64,000 nucleotides of DNA from the NCBI GenBank assembly GCA_966250385.1, contig CBINHC010000002.1, forward strand, positions 62,001-126,000, written 5' to 3'. The notes under the pieces were generated by a model, which saw only the letters and a program-made list of their open reading frames with translations, made no database searches and was not told where the DNA came from. Both the position numbers and the translations under genes were made by a program. Each line of letters starts with the position of its first letter. Position 1 is the first letter of the stretch. Source of the DNA: DASWTL01 sp966250385. GTDB taxonomy: Bacteria > Bacteroidota > Bacteroidia > Sphingobacteriales > Sphingobacteriaceae. Shown in pieces: positions 55,016 through 64,000 of this stretch.

Positions 55016-58000
55016 ATGTGTTGCAGATCGGAATCATCGGGACCGGCAATTGCCCCTGTCATTACAACGGTTAACCGCACGGGCCAGCCGGCCACCCGGC
55101 TCATCAAACGCCTGGCCCCGGCCCTCTTTCTCCTGCTGATCCTGGTGAAAGATGCGCGCCCCCAAAACCCCATAGTCACCGAGAACAGCCTTCCGGGCAA
55201 TCCGAAGAGTGAATGGGATATCTCAGGAGCCGGCGATATGTCCATCCAGGGTTTCGCAACCGACATGAGCGTCAATAAAGGATCCACCGTCCGATTCAAG
55301 ATCAATGTGGAAGGCAGCACCACATATTCCATCCGGATTTACCGGCTCGGATATTACCAGGGAAACGGCGCCCGCAGGGTTGACCAGCTGGGACCCTTCA
55401 ACGGAATCCGGCAGCAGTCGCCGGTGTCACAATCCGCCACAGGACTGGTGGATTGCGGAAACTGGACGGAATCAGCCAGCTGGAATGTGCCTGCCACAGC
55501 CGTCTCCGGCGTATATATCGCCAAACTCATCCGCACGGATAACGGCGGATCCAGTCATATCGTATTCGTCGTACGGGACGATCAGCGCAACGCGGGTCTG
55601 CTGTTCAAGACCTCGGATGCGACCTGGCAGGCCTACAATGTATACGGCGGGAACAGCCTGTATACCGGGTCGACCTCCTACCCCAGCGGGCATGCCGTGA
55701 AGGTCAGCTACAACCGTCCGTTTATCACCCGCGACGGGGCCGGCGGCGGCGGGATTATGGAGGACTGGCTGTTCAATGCCGAATATCCGATGATCCGGTG
55801 GCTCGAACGGAACGGCTATGACATGGTCTACACTACCGATGTCGATATGGAACGCGACCAGAGGCCGATCACACCCGCCCGGTACAAGGCGCTGCTCTCG
55901 GTCGGACATGACGAATACTGGTCACTGGCCGAACGGACCCGCGTCGAAAACGCGAGGGATGCCGGCGTCCACCTGGCCTTTTTCAGCGGAAACGAAGTTT
56001 ACTGGAAAACCCGCTGGGAGAACAGCATCGACGGTTCCGGAACTCCCCACCGGACCCTGGTCTGCTACAAGGAAGGCACCGCAGGGGAGAATGTCTGCGG
56101 CGACAAATGTGATCCGCTTACCAACACCTGGACCGGTCTCTGGCGGAGCGGATGCCAGTACTCCGCCGACGGATGCAAACCCGAAAATGCACTTACCGGC
56201 CAGATCAGCTGGGTCGAATCGACGGGCTCCATCCGGGTGACCGACGCATTCAAAGACCTCCCGATCTGGCGAAATACGAGCATCGCCTCGCTGGGTCCCG
56301 GCCAGTCCGTCACATTTCCGAACGGGACCCTGGGTTACGAGTGGGACGCCATCGAGTCCGACTATGCAGCCAGTTACCCGGCTGGCAGACAGGCACTATC
56401 CAGGACCACGCTGGACGGCCGGGTGCATGAGCTATCGCTCTACCAGCATCCCGGCGGAGCCCTCGTATTCGGTGCCGGCACGATCCAATGGTCCTGGGGA
56501 CTGGACAATGTCCACGACCGCGGAAATGCTGCGCCCAGCCGCGATATGCAGCAGGCGACCGTGAACCTGTTCTCAGACATGGGGGTCCAGCCCGGTTCGC
56601 TGCAGGCGGACCTCGTGCCCGGAATTCCCGCGGGCGATACGCTGCCCCCGACAACCCAGATCACATTCCCGGCAAACCTGACGCAGCTGGCGAGCGGCAA
56701 GACCTATACGATCACCGGTACCGCCACCGATTCAGGCGGCGGCACGGTTGCCCTGGTGGAAGTCTCCACTGATAACGGAACCACCTGGCAGCAGGCCCAG
56801 GGAACGGGCAGCTGGTTCTATTCCTGGACGCCGGCGGATACCGGATACGTCACCATCCGGGCCCGGGCGACAGATAACTCCGGCAACCGGCAGCTGACAG
56901 CAACGATTCCATCGGTAACGGTCCGAATCGGCCAGCCCGTGTATTCCATATGGCCTCCTGATGCCGCGCCCGTCCGGATCGCCGACCCGGATATGGTGCC
57001 GATCGAGGTGGGTGTAAAGTTCCGGCCCAAGGTCAACGGGTTCATCACGGGTATCCGCTTTTACAAGGGGCCGACCAACACCGGGACGCATATCGGCACC
57101 CTGTGGACGGCTACAGGAACAAACCTGGGACGGGCGACATTCAGCGGCGAGACGTCCGGCGGCTGGCAGGAGGTCCTTCTTCCGAACCCGGTACCGGTCA
57201 CCGCGGGGACTATCTATGTCGCCTCCTACCATACCAACGTCGGCCAGTACAGCTCCGACGAGGAGTACTTTACCGGGTCCGGGGTTTCGACACCCTACCT
57301 GGAGGCGCTCGGGAACGGGGTTTCCGGCGACAACGGGCTGTACACCTACAGCGCCACGCCGACCTTCCCCACCCAGGGTTACCGGTCCACCAATTTCTGG
57401 GTTGACGTCATTTTTACCCTGAACAACGTCGCAGATACGACCCCGCCGGCCATCAGTTCGACCAGTCCCGCCCCCGGGTCCGCCGGAGTCTCGCCCGTTT
57501 CGGCCGTCACGGTCCGCTTCAGCGAGCCGGTGGACGCAGCTACAGTTACCGGCTCGGTCTTCCAGCTGCGGGATTCCCTGAATGTGCAGATCGCCGCTAC
57601 GGTTACCTACGACCCGGCGACGTGGACGGCCTCCCTCAAACCGGCAGCACCGCTATCCGGAGAATCCCGGTACACCGCAGTCATTTCCGGCGGCAGCATC
57701 CTGGATCTCAGCGGCAATGCGCTGGCAGCGGGCTATACCTGGGACTTCAGAACGTCGAAAGAAGTATTCTCGATCTGGCCCCCGTCGGCCAGGCCGCTGC
57801 GGGATACGGACCCTGACGAGCAGCCGGTTGAGGTCGGAGTGAAGTTCCGGCCGCTCGCCGACGGCTTCATCACCGGTATACGTTTCTATAAAAGCTCCGG
57901 CAACACCGGCACTCATGTCGGCAGTTTGTGGACCAGGGCGGGTCTCCGCCTGGCGCAGGCCACCTTCGTCAATGAAAGCAGCAACGGCTGGCAGGAAGTG

Positions 58001-61000
58001 CTCTTCGATGAGCCGGTGCAGGTCACCACGGGAACGGTTTATGTCGCCTCCTACCACACCAATACCGGCCGGTACGCCTCCGACCTGAATTATTTCACAA
58101 CGAGTGTCGGTACGCCATACCTCGAAGCGCTCAGGGACGGGGCAGACGGCGTGAACGGCGTATACCGGTATACCGCCGATCCGGCCTTTCCTTCGGAAGG
58201 CTACCTGGCAAGCAATTTCTGGGTGGATGTCGTGTTCGTGACGAGCATCGGCCCGGACACCACCCCGCCGCATGTGCTGGCCACCAGTCCGCTCAACGGG
58301 GACGCCGGGGTCTCGCCGGCTGCAGCCATCAGCGCCACTTTCAATGAACCGCTCGACACGAACACAGTCTCCGGGACGACCTTCCGGCTGCGCGATTCCG
58401 GCGGGAACACGCTGAACGCCACCGTTTCCTACCAGGAGAGCACGCGGACGGCGATCCTTACTCCGGAGGAACCGCTCGCCTATAACAGTTCCTATACCGC
58501 CGTGATCAAGGGACAGCCGGGCGGGGATGGGATCCGCGACCGGGCTGCCAATGCGCTTGACGCTGACTATACCTGGTCGTTCAGTACCGGAGGCCCGCCT
58601 CCCGTCCCTCCGGCCGAGGGACCCGGGGGGCCCATACTGGTCATCAGCACGGCCTCGAATCCGTTCAGCCGGTACCCGGTGGAGATCCTCCGCGCCGAAG
58701 GACTCAATGCCTTTACCGCCATGGACATCTCCCAGGTATCCGCTCCTGTGCTGAACTCCTATGATGTGGTGATCCTTGGCGAAGTACCGCTGACGGCGGC
58801 GCAGGTCACCATGTTCACCAACTGGACGATCTCCGGGGGAACGTTCATCGCCTTCAGGCCCGACAGCAAATTAGCCCCCCTGATGGGCCTCACCCGCATT
58901 TCGGGAAGCCTGGCAAACCGGTATCTGAAGGTTAATGCCGGTCCGGGACCGGGATCAGGCATCGTGAGCGAGACGATCCAGTTCCATGGTTCAGCGGACC
59001 TCTATACCCTGAACGGAGCATCCGCGCTGGCTACCCTGTATTCGGCGGCCAATACGCCGACGGCCAATCCGGCCGTGACGACCAACAGCGTCGGAACGGC
59101 CGGGGGCAGGGCGGTAGCCTTCACCTATGACCTGGCGCGCTCCATCGTATACACCCGCCAGGGAAACCCGGCATGGGCAGGCCAGGAGCGGGACGGGCAG
59201 AGCGGCCCGGTCCGCTCCGACGACCTGTTTTTCGGGGACGCGTTCTTTGATCCGCAGCCGGACTGGATCGACCTGGATAAGGTCAGTATCCCGCAGGCGG
59301 ATGAGCAGCAGCGCCTCCTGGCAAACATCATGATCACCTCCAATCTGCACCGGAAACCGCTGCCGCGATTCTGGTATCTGCCGAAGGGCCTGAAAGCGGC
59401 GGTCGTCATGACCGGTGATGATCACGCCACCGGGGGCACGGCGACCCGTTTCGACCAGTACCGGAACCTCAGCCCCTCCAACACTGCGGAGGCTGTGGCG
59501 AACTGGAGCGCGATCCGGGGAACCTCATACATTTACCCGGGAACCCCGATCACCAACCAACAGGTTATCCAGCTACAGCAGGACGGCTTCGAGATCGCCC
59601 TGCACCTGAATACCGGGTGTTCCGCCTATACGGCCGCCTCCCTTACGGAGAACTGGACCACCCAGGGCGGAAGCCTGCGGAACCAGCTGCCCGGCGTGAA
59701 CCCGCTGGCAACGGGCCGCACCCACTGCATGCCCTGGAGCGACTGGGCCACCCAGGCCAAGGTCCAGGCCGCCCTGGGCGTCCGGATCGACGTCAACTAC
59801 TATTACTGGCCGGGCTCCTGGGTCCAGAACCGTCCGGGCATGTTCACCGGCTCAGGAATGCCCATGCGTTTTGCAGACCTTGACGGCACCCTGATCGACT
59901 GTTACCAGGTCCCCACGCAGATCACAGACGAGTCGGATATCAGCAGCTATACGTCATTCATGAATTCGCTGCTCGACAAGGCCAGGGGACCGGAAGGCTA
60001 CTTCGGCGTCTTCTGCGCCAATATGCATACCGACAACGGAACTTCCGAGGGATCGGACGAGATCATCAATTCGGCGATGGCACGCCAGATCCCGGTGGTG
60101 TCCGCCAAACAGATGCTGGATTGGCTGGACGGCCGCAACAACTCCTCCTTCGGGTCCCTGGACTGGCTCGGCAACCGCCTGCATTTTTCCGTTTCTGCCG
60201 CCGCCGGTTCGCGGAACATGAAAGGCATGCTTCCTGACTCGGCCGCTACCGGAAAACTGGCCGGCCTGACGCTGAACGGTTCACCGGTCTCCTTTACCAT
60301 CGAAAAGATCAAGGGCATCAGCTATGCATTCTTCGATGCGGTTCCCGGGAACTTTGAAGCGACCTATGGTACCGCCGCATGCCTGGTCACCCACCCGGCC
60401 GATACGACGGTAACGTCCTTTACCCAGGCCCGGTTCACAGCCGGTTCGACAGATGACGGCGCGACTTACCAGTGGCAGGTCAGTACGGACAACGGCACCA
60501 CCTATGCCGATGTACGGGATGACACCAGCTACGCCGGTTCGCAGGACCGGACCCTGACGATAAACGGGGTGACCCGGGCGCTCGACAACTACCGGTATCG
60601 GTGCATCATCGGCGGCGCATGCCCGGTCACCACCGGAGCGGCAACCCTGTCGGTCGGGAAAGCGGCGCAGACCATCACATGGTCGGATCCAGCTCCCATT
60701 ACCTATGGAACCGTCCTGGATGCCCGGCAGTTGAACGCTACCGTGTCCGGGGCGCCCGGCGGGACGGTAACCGGCTCGCTCACCTATACGCCTGCTGCCG
60801 GAACCCGGATCGGCGCCGGCACCCATACGCTGACGGTGACCGCCGCGGCGACGGACGACTACCTGGAGGCGGTCGGCAGCGTAAACCTTACCGTCGGTAA
60901 AGCGGAGCAGACCATCACCTGGGCCGATCCCGATCCCATACGGTATGGCACGATCCTGGATTCCGTACAATTGAACGCTTCCATATCCGGGGTACCGGGT

Positions 61001-62959
61001 GGTACAGCACCGGGCGCGCTCCGGTATACCCCCGCGGCGGGTTCCATGCCACGAGCAGGCTTCCATACGCTGACGGTGACCGCTGAAGCCACAGAGAATT
61101 ACCTGGAGGCCGCGGCGAGCGTCAACCTCACCGTCGACAAAGCGGCGCAGACCATCACCTGGGCGAACCCCGCATCCATCCCGTATGGTACCGCCCTGGA
61201 TGCACAGCAACTGAACGCTTCCGTTTCCGGCATACCTGGCGGTACGGCACCGGGGGCGCTGACCTATGCGCCCGCTGCCGGAATCCGGCCCGGCGCCGGC
61301 AGTTATACGCTCACGGTGACCGCCGGAGCGACGGACGACTACCTGGAGGCAACCGGCAGCGTAAGTCTGACGGTCGACAAAGCGGTGCAGACCCTCGAAT
61401 GGGCGGATCCTGACGCCATCATGTATGGCACCATCCTGGGCTCCGCACAATTAAACGCTTCCGTATCGGGCGTACCGGGCGGGACGGCACCGGGGGCGCT
61501 GACCTATACGCCCGCAGCCGGAACGCGGCCGGGAGCCGGCATCCAGACGCTCACGGTAACCGCCGCAGCGACAGATAATTATCTGGAGGCGTCCCGAAGC
61601 GCAAAGCTTACCGTTCAAAAACGGCCGGTATCGGCTGCGGTCGCCGTCGCTGACAAAGTCTATGACGGCTCAGTCGGCGCCCAGATCAGCTCCCGGTCCC
61701 TGACCGGAATCCTGCCGGATGACCAGGTAAGCCTGGCGGGCGGCACGGCGGCGTTCAGCGACCGGCATGCCGGCACGATGAAAGAAGTGACGATCAGCGG
61801 CCTCACCCTGGCTGGCCCGTCGGCAGCCAATTATACGCTGACCACGGATACCGTCAGCGCCACCGCCTCCATCGCACCGCTTGCCGTCCAGGGAACTTTC
61901 ACGGTCGCTGATAAAGCCTATAGCGGAACAACCAGCGCCGTTATTCTAAGCCGGGCCATAGATGGTGCGCTGCCGGCCGATTCCGTCAGCCTCTGGGGCG
62001 GAACAGCCGAATTCAATGACGCCTCGGTAGGAAACTCCAAAACCGTTACAGCGACAGGAATCCGGCTGGGGGGATCCTACCCTGGAAATTACCGGCTTGA
62101 ACCGGCCATTCTTACCTCACAGGCCAATATTACGCCGCGCAGCGTCACCGGTTCGATCAAGGTCACCAATAAGATCTATGACGGCAACACCGATGCCGTG
62201 GTTTCGTCGGCATCATTGAGCGGCCTGCTTGCCGGGGATGCCGGAAAGGTTGAGCTGACCGGCGGGACGGCGCGCTTCACCGGCAGCACGGTCGGCAGCA
62301 AACGGGTACTGGCCAGCGGCTTTACACTGAGCGGCCCTGCTGCCGGCAATTATTCTCTGCTCACCCCTTCCTTCAGTGCAACGGCATCCATTACGAAAAG
62401 ACCGGTAACTGTTACGGCCCGGGCGGGACAAAGCAAGGTCGCAGGCGCTCCTGACCCGGTCTTTCAGTATGATATCACCTCCGGAACACTGGTCGCAGGC
62501 GATCAGTTCAGCGGCCGTCTTGCCCGTACTTCCGGGGAGGCGACCGGCATTTATCCCATCCTGAAGGGATCGCTGGCACTGGACGCCAATTATGAACTGA
62601 CTTTCCAGAGTTCCGGCTTCCTGATCACCGACCCGGTCGCTACGACAACCAGTCCGGATAACGGGGTGAAATCGGCGCAGCTGGAGGTAACGCCGCGGGT
62701 ACACCTGACCGGTTACCCCAACCCGTTCGCCGGACAGGCGATTGCAGAGTTCATGGTTCCCAGGGATGAGTCCTTTGTGACCCTGGCCATGTATGACCTG
62801 CGCGGTCAGAAGGTCTCGGATCTCTATGCCGGCACCGCCCGTGCAAATCAGTTGTACCGGCTCACCATACGGGGATCCGGGGTTCCGCCGGGAGCGTACT
62901 TCCTCCGCCTGACCCTGCGCAACCGGGTCGAGAACTTTAAGATCATTATGCTTGAATAG
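55016..62959 (+). CDS. Giant T9SS-exported multidomain protein with dimethylformamidase-like head
   Basis: 2647 residues. Order: a signal peptide after a short basic leader (about 27-50, ending ARPQ); an N,N-dimethylformamidase beta-subunit-like domain (about 50-540; motifs HDEYW at 298-302 and GNEVYW around E327); Ig-like (544-640); DUF4082 (642-800); Big_5-type (808-912); second DUF4082 (916-1076); second Big_5 (1081-1185); a class-I amidotransferase-like region (about 1205-1455); a polysaccharide-deacetylase-like region (MTGDDH, D1468-D1469-H1470, to about 1780); Ig-like; four MBG repeats (1881-2200); three YDG repeats (2203-2460); one MBG_2 (2461-2540); and a T9SS sorting domain (GYPNPFAGQAIAEF... 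to the end). It is likely secreted and surface-attached. The enzyme activity is not established from sequence alone. Confidence 0.9.
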   Translation: MCCRSESSGPAIAPVITTVNRTGQPATRLIKRLAPALFLLLILVKDARPQNPIVTENSLPGNPKSEWDISGAGDMSIQGFATDMSVNKGSTVRFKINVEGSTTYSIRIYRLGYYQGNGARRVDQLGPFNGIRQQSPVSQSATGLVDCGNWTESASWNVPATAVSGVYIAKLIRTDNGGSSHIVFVVRDDQRNAGLLFKTSDATWQAYNVYGGNSLYTGSTSYPSGHAVKVSYNRPFITRDGAGGGGIMEDWLFNAEYPMIRWLERNGYDMVYTTDVDMERDQRPITPARYKALLSVGHDEYWSLAERTRVENARDAGVHLAFFSGNEVYWKTRWENSIDGSGTPHRTLVCYKEGTAGENVCGDKCDPLTNTWTGLWRSGCQYSADGCKPENALTGQISWVESTGSIRVTDAFKDLPIWRNTSIASLGPGQSVTFPNGTLGYEWDAIESDYAASYPAGRQALSRTTLDGRVHELSLYQHPGGALVFGAGTIQWSWGLDNVHDRGNAAPSRDMQQATVNLFSDMGVQPGSLQADLVPGIPAGDTLPPTTQITFPANLTQLASGKTYTITGTATDSGGGTVALVEVSTDNGTTWQQAQGTGSWFYSWTPADTGYVTIRARATDNSGNRQLTATIPSVTVRIGQPVYSIWPPDAAPVRIADPDMVPIEVGVKFRPKVNGFITGIRFYKGPTNTGTHIGTLWTATGTNLGRATFSGETSGGWQEVLLPNPVPVTAGTIYVASYHTNVGQYSSDEEYFTGSGVSTPYLEALGNGVSGDNGLYTYSATPTFPTQGYRSTNFWVDVIFTLNNVADTTPPAISSTSPAPGSAGVSPVSAVTVRFSEPVDAATVTGSVFQLRDSLNVQIAATVTYDPATWTASLKPAAPLSGESRYTAVISGGSILDLSGNALAAGYTWDFRTSKEVFSIWPPSARPLRDTDPDEQPVEVGVKFRPLADGFITGIRFYKSSGNTGTHVGSLWTRAGLRLAQATFVNESSNGWQEVLFDEPVQVTTGTVYVASYHTNTGRYASDLNYFTTSVGTPYLEALRDGADGVNGVYRYTADPAFPSEGYLASNFWVDVVFVTSIGPDTTPPHVLATSPLNGDAGVSPAAAISATFNEPLDTNTVSGTTFRLRDSGGNTLNATVSYQESTRTAILTPEEPLAYNSSYTAVIKGQPGGDGIRDRAANALDADYTWSFSTGGPPPVPPAEGPGGPILVISTASNPFSRYPVEILRAEGLNAFTAMDISQVSAPVLNSYDVVILGEVPLTAAQVTMFTNWTISGGTFIAFRPDSKLAPLMGLTRISGSLANRYLKVNAGPGPGSGIVSETIQFHGSADLYTLNGASALATLYSAANTPTANPAVTTNSVGTAGGRAVAFTYDLARSIVYTRQGNPAWAGQERDGQSGPVRSDDLFFGDAFFDPQPDWIDLDKVSIPQADEQQRLLANIMITSNLHRKPLPRFWYLPKGLKAAVVMTGDDHATGGTATRFDQYRNLSPSNTAEAVANWSAIRGTSYIYPGTPITNQQVIQLQQDGFEIALHLNTGCSAYTAASLTENWTTQGGSLRNQLPGVNPLATGRTHCMPWSDWATQAKVQAALGVRIDVNYYYWPGSWVQNRPGMFTGSGMPMRFADLDGTLIDCYQVPTQITDESDISSYTSFMNSLLDKARGPEGYFGVFCANMHTDNGTSEGSDEIINSAMARQIPVVSAKQMLDWLDGRNNSSFGSLDWLGNRLHFSVSAAAGSRNMKGMLPDSAATGKLAGLTLNGSPVSFTIEKIKGISYAFFDAVPGNFEATYGTAACLVTHPADTTVTSFTQARFTAGSTDDGATYQWQVSTDNGTTYADVRDDTSYAGSQDRTLTINGVTRALDNYRYRCIIGGACPVTTGAATLSVGKAAQTITWSDPAPITYGTVLDARQLNATVSGAPGGTVTGSLTYTPAAGTRIGAGTHTLTVTAAATDDYLEAVGSVNLTVGKAEQTITWADPDPIRYGTILDSVQLNASISGVPGGTAPGALRYTPAAGSMPRAGFHTLTVTAEATENYLEAAASVNLTVDKAAQTITWANPASIPYGTALDAQQLNASVSGIPGGTAPGALTYAPAAGIRPGAGSYTLTVTAGATDDYLEATGSVSLTVDKAVQTLEWADPDAIMYGTILGSAQLNASVSGVPGGTAPGALTYTPAAGTRPGAGIQTLTVTAAATDNYLEASRSAKLTVQKRPVSAAVAVADKVYDGSVGAQISSRSLTGILPDDQVSLAGGTAAFSDRHAGTMKEVTISGLTLAGPSAANYTLTTDTVSATASIAPLAVQGTFTVADKAYSGTTSAVILSRAIDGALPADSVSLWGGTAEFNDASVGNSKTVTATGIRLGGSYPGNYRLEPAILTSQANITPRSVTGSIKVTNKIYDGNTDAVVSSASLSGLLAGDAGKVELTGGTARFTGSTVGSKRVLASGFTLSGPAAGNYSLLTPSFSATASITKRPVTVTARAGQSKVAGAPDPVFQYDITSGTLVAGDQFSGRLARTSGEATGIYPILKGSLALDANYELTFQSSGFLITDPVATTTSPDNGVKSAQLEVTPRVHLTGYPNPFAGQAIAEFMVPRDESFVTLAMYDLRGQKVSDLYAGTARANQLYRLTIRGSGVPPGAYFLRLTLRNRVENFKIIMLE
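60659..61618 (+). repeat. Four tandem 240-bp MBG repeats
   Basis: Units begin at 60659, 60899, 61139 and 61379, each opening K-A-x-Q-T and containing NATVSG or NASxSG and TLTVTA. The exact 80-residue period and close identity show in-frame duplication. They lie inside the giant protein and form its stalk region. Confidence 0.9.
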
Positions 62960-63008
62960 GTATTGCTGAACAGATATGGCCGGAAAGAAAGGCTTGAATA
63001 GTATGCCG

Positions 63009-63047
63009 GAAAGCAGCGATCCTTCCTTAGGATAGATCGCTGCTTTC
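63009..63047. terminator. Hairpin overlapping the end of cutC
   Basis: Perfect 13-bp stem GAAAGCAGCGATC (63009-63021) with GATCGCTGCTTTC (63035-63047), 13-nt loop. It sits between the convergent giant gene and cutC and includes the last codons and stop of cutC. No T-run on either side, so it is a weak or non-canonical terminator. Confidence 0.5.
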
Positions 63048-63773
63048 TGCGGCCTGCAGTTCCCGGAGACATCCGGCAATTTCCGCTGCGTCGGCCACGT
63101 CATATCCCGGATCGTCCTGCATCCGGGGGTTAACGTATATTTCGGGACTTTTGCGGGTACGGGCGGAGGTATGAAACTCGCGGGCTCCGGTGAAAAGCGC
63201 AATTTCCCGGATGTTGGCGGCCCGGATGCCTGAACCGGGCATGATGGCGATCCGTTCATCCGCCCGGCGAACCAGTTCCCGGAGCATCTCCATCCCTTCA
63301 TGGGCGGCCGGCCGCAGGCCAGAGGTGAGAATACGGGTACAACCCGCGGCAATGACGTCTTCCAGGGCTTGCATGGGCTCCTTTACGCGGTCAAAGGCCC
63401 GGTGAAAGGTGACGTCCATCGGGTATGCCAGTTCGACCAGCCTGCAGGTCCGTTCCAGATCGATCCTTCCGTCCGCATGCAGCAGGCCAAGGACCACCCC
63501 GTCGCATCCCAGTTCCTTGCAGAGGGTGACATCGGCACGCATGACCTGGTATTCATCATCCGAATAGCAGAAGTCGCCGCCGCGGGGACGAATGATCGGG
63601 AATAGTTCGGCCGGCACCCGTTCACGCGCCAGCCTGATGAAGCCCCGTGAAGGGGTTGTCCCGCCTTCAAGCGGGTTGGAGCAAAGCTCGATCCGGTGAG
63701 CCCCGCTGTCCCGGATCGTCAGACAACTCTCCGGATTGAACGCTATGACCTCTAACTGGAATGACATAGACAT
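63027..63773 (-). CDS. cutC: Copper homeostasis protein CutC
   Basis: 248 residues, a TIM barrel. FQLEVIAFNPESCLTIRDSGAHRIELCSN and TTPSRGFI at the N-terminus, PRGGDFCYSDDEYQVM and MPGSGIRAANI are CutC signatures. The family is implicated in copper handling and is widely conserved; its reaction is still not settled. Its ATG at 63773 overlaps the stop of the upstream gene as TAATG, so it is coupled to it. Confidence 0.93.
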   Translation of the reverse strand: MSMSFQLEVIAFNPESCLTIRDSGAHRIELCSNPLEGGTTPSRGFIRLARERVPAELFPIIRPRGGDFCYSDDEYQVMRADVTLCKELGCDGVVLGLLHADGRIDLERTCRLVELAYPMDVTFHRAFDRVKEPMQALEDVIAAGCTRILTSGLRPAAHEGMEMLRELVRRADERIAIMPGSGIRAANIREIALFTGAREFHTSARTRKSPEIYVNPRMQDDPGYDVADAAEIAGCLRELQAAESSDLS

Positions 63774-64000
63774 TAGCTGAAATAACTTCCCGCCTCGTAG
63801 ATCTTTTCCTGGCCGGCATCCTTAACCGAATAGGTGAATCCTTTATGGATCGCGAAGGCGCCATACCGGCCCCGCTTATCGAGGGCCAGGAATCCGACCT
63901 GCAAGGTCCGGGCCCGTTCAGGGTCCCGCCTGACAATCCGTTCGACAAGCGTCCTGCATGCCGCCTCCGGGTCCATGCCGCCCCGCATCAGTTCGACCAC
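63773..64000 (-). CDS. Glycosylasparaginase-type (asparaginase 2 family) hydrolase, C-terminal part
   Basis: The last 75 residues of a minus-strand gene entering from the right edge: VELMRGGMDPEAACRTLVERIVRRD and GAFAIHKGFTYSVKDAG, the C-terminal end of N4-(beta-N-acetylglucosaminyl)-L-asparaginase/isoaspartyl peptidase proteins. These self-cleaving enzymes cleave amide bonds of asparagine. The catalytic threonine lies outside the window, so activity cannot be checked. Confidence 0.75.
   Translation of the reverse strand: MVELMRGGMDPEAACRTLVERIVRRDPERARTLQVGFLALDKRGRYGAFAIHKGFTYSVKDAGQEKIYEAGSYFS

Overview
The window looks like a chromosomal segment of a GC-rich Bacteroidota bacterium, most likely of the Chitinophagaceae type. 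Evidence: two giant secreted proteins end in type IX secretion (T9SS) sorting domains; a DUF3822-rsmD-coaD cluster is present; promoter boxes resemble TAnnTTTG; and the genes found are otherwise housekeeping. Assignment below phylum is inference. Most of the window is core chromosome. No integrase, transposase, prophage or CRISPR array was seen.

Layout. 1-210: start of a GNAT acetyltransferase, cut by the window edge. 394-3993: a cobalamin riboswitch ahead of nrdB-nrdA, a class I (B12-independent) ribonucleotide reductase. 4221-12047: MFS transporter, SWIM/SNF2 helicase, CHASE3-type histidine kinase, and a RecD/Dda-like helicase on the other strand. 12133-14591: DUF3822, rsmD, coaD and a convergent NUDIX gene. 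14826 to about 17000: an AT-rich island on the minus strand with a DUF3037-like gene, a broken HipA-like kinase and a 51-codon ORF behind paired repeats. 17153-21060: pyrE, a START-like gene and clpB. 21794-36391: a full nuo operon (A-B-CD-E-F-G-H-I-J-K-L-M-N) on the minus strand, preceded by a CBS-domain gene. 37005-45915: two lipoproteins and a 2487-residue Calx-beta protein. 46036-54379: VOC protein, zinc-ribbon protein, pncB, YtxH-like and YitT proteins, SDR, recR, sodium/solute symporter, LOG protein, PhzF protein. 54565-54634: a probable tRNA-Cys with an unusual C33. 55016-62959: a 2647-residue secreted protein with an N,N-dimethylformamidase-like head. 63027-64000: cutC and the end of a glycosylasparaginase-like gene.

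How it fits together. The nuo operon encodes all parts of an NADH-oxidising complex I: NADH-input subunits E, F, G with their iron-sulfur ligands, connecting subunits B, CD, I, and membrane subunits A, H, J, K, L, M, N. The riboswitch implies a cell that uses or takes up B12 and shuts off NrdAB when it is available, which predicts a B12-dependent reductase elsewhere. The two giant proteins should be exported by Sec and then T9SS to the cell surface; both contain tandem repeats with an exact DNA period (714 bp and 240 bp).

Most unusual items: the decayed HipA-like/DUF3037 module with its small upstream ORF and repeats, the tRNA-Cys with C33, the higher-order repeats of the Calx-beta protein, the multidomain dimethylformamidase-like protein, and riboswitch control of nrdBA. 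I did not find a clearly new intact multi-gene system.
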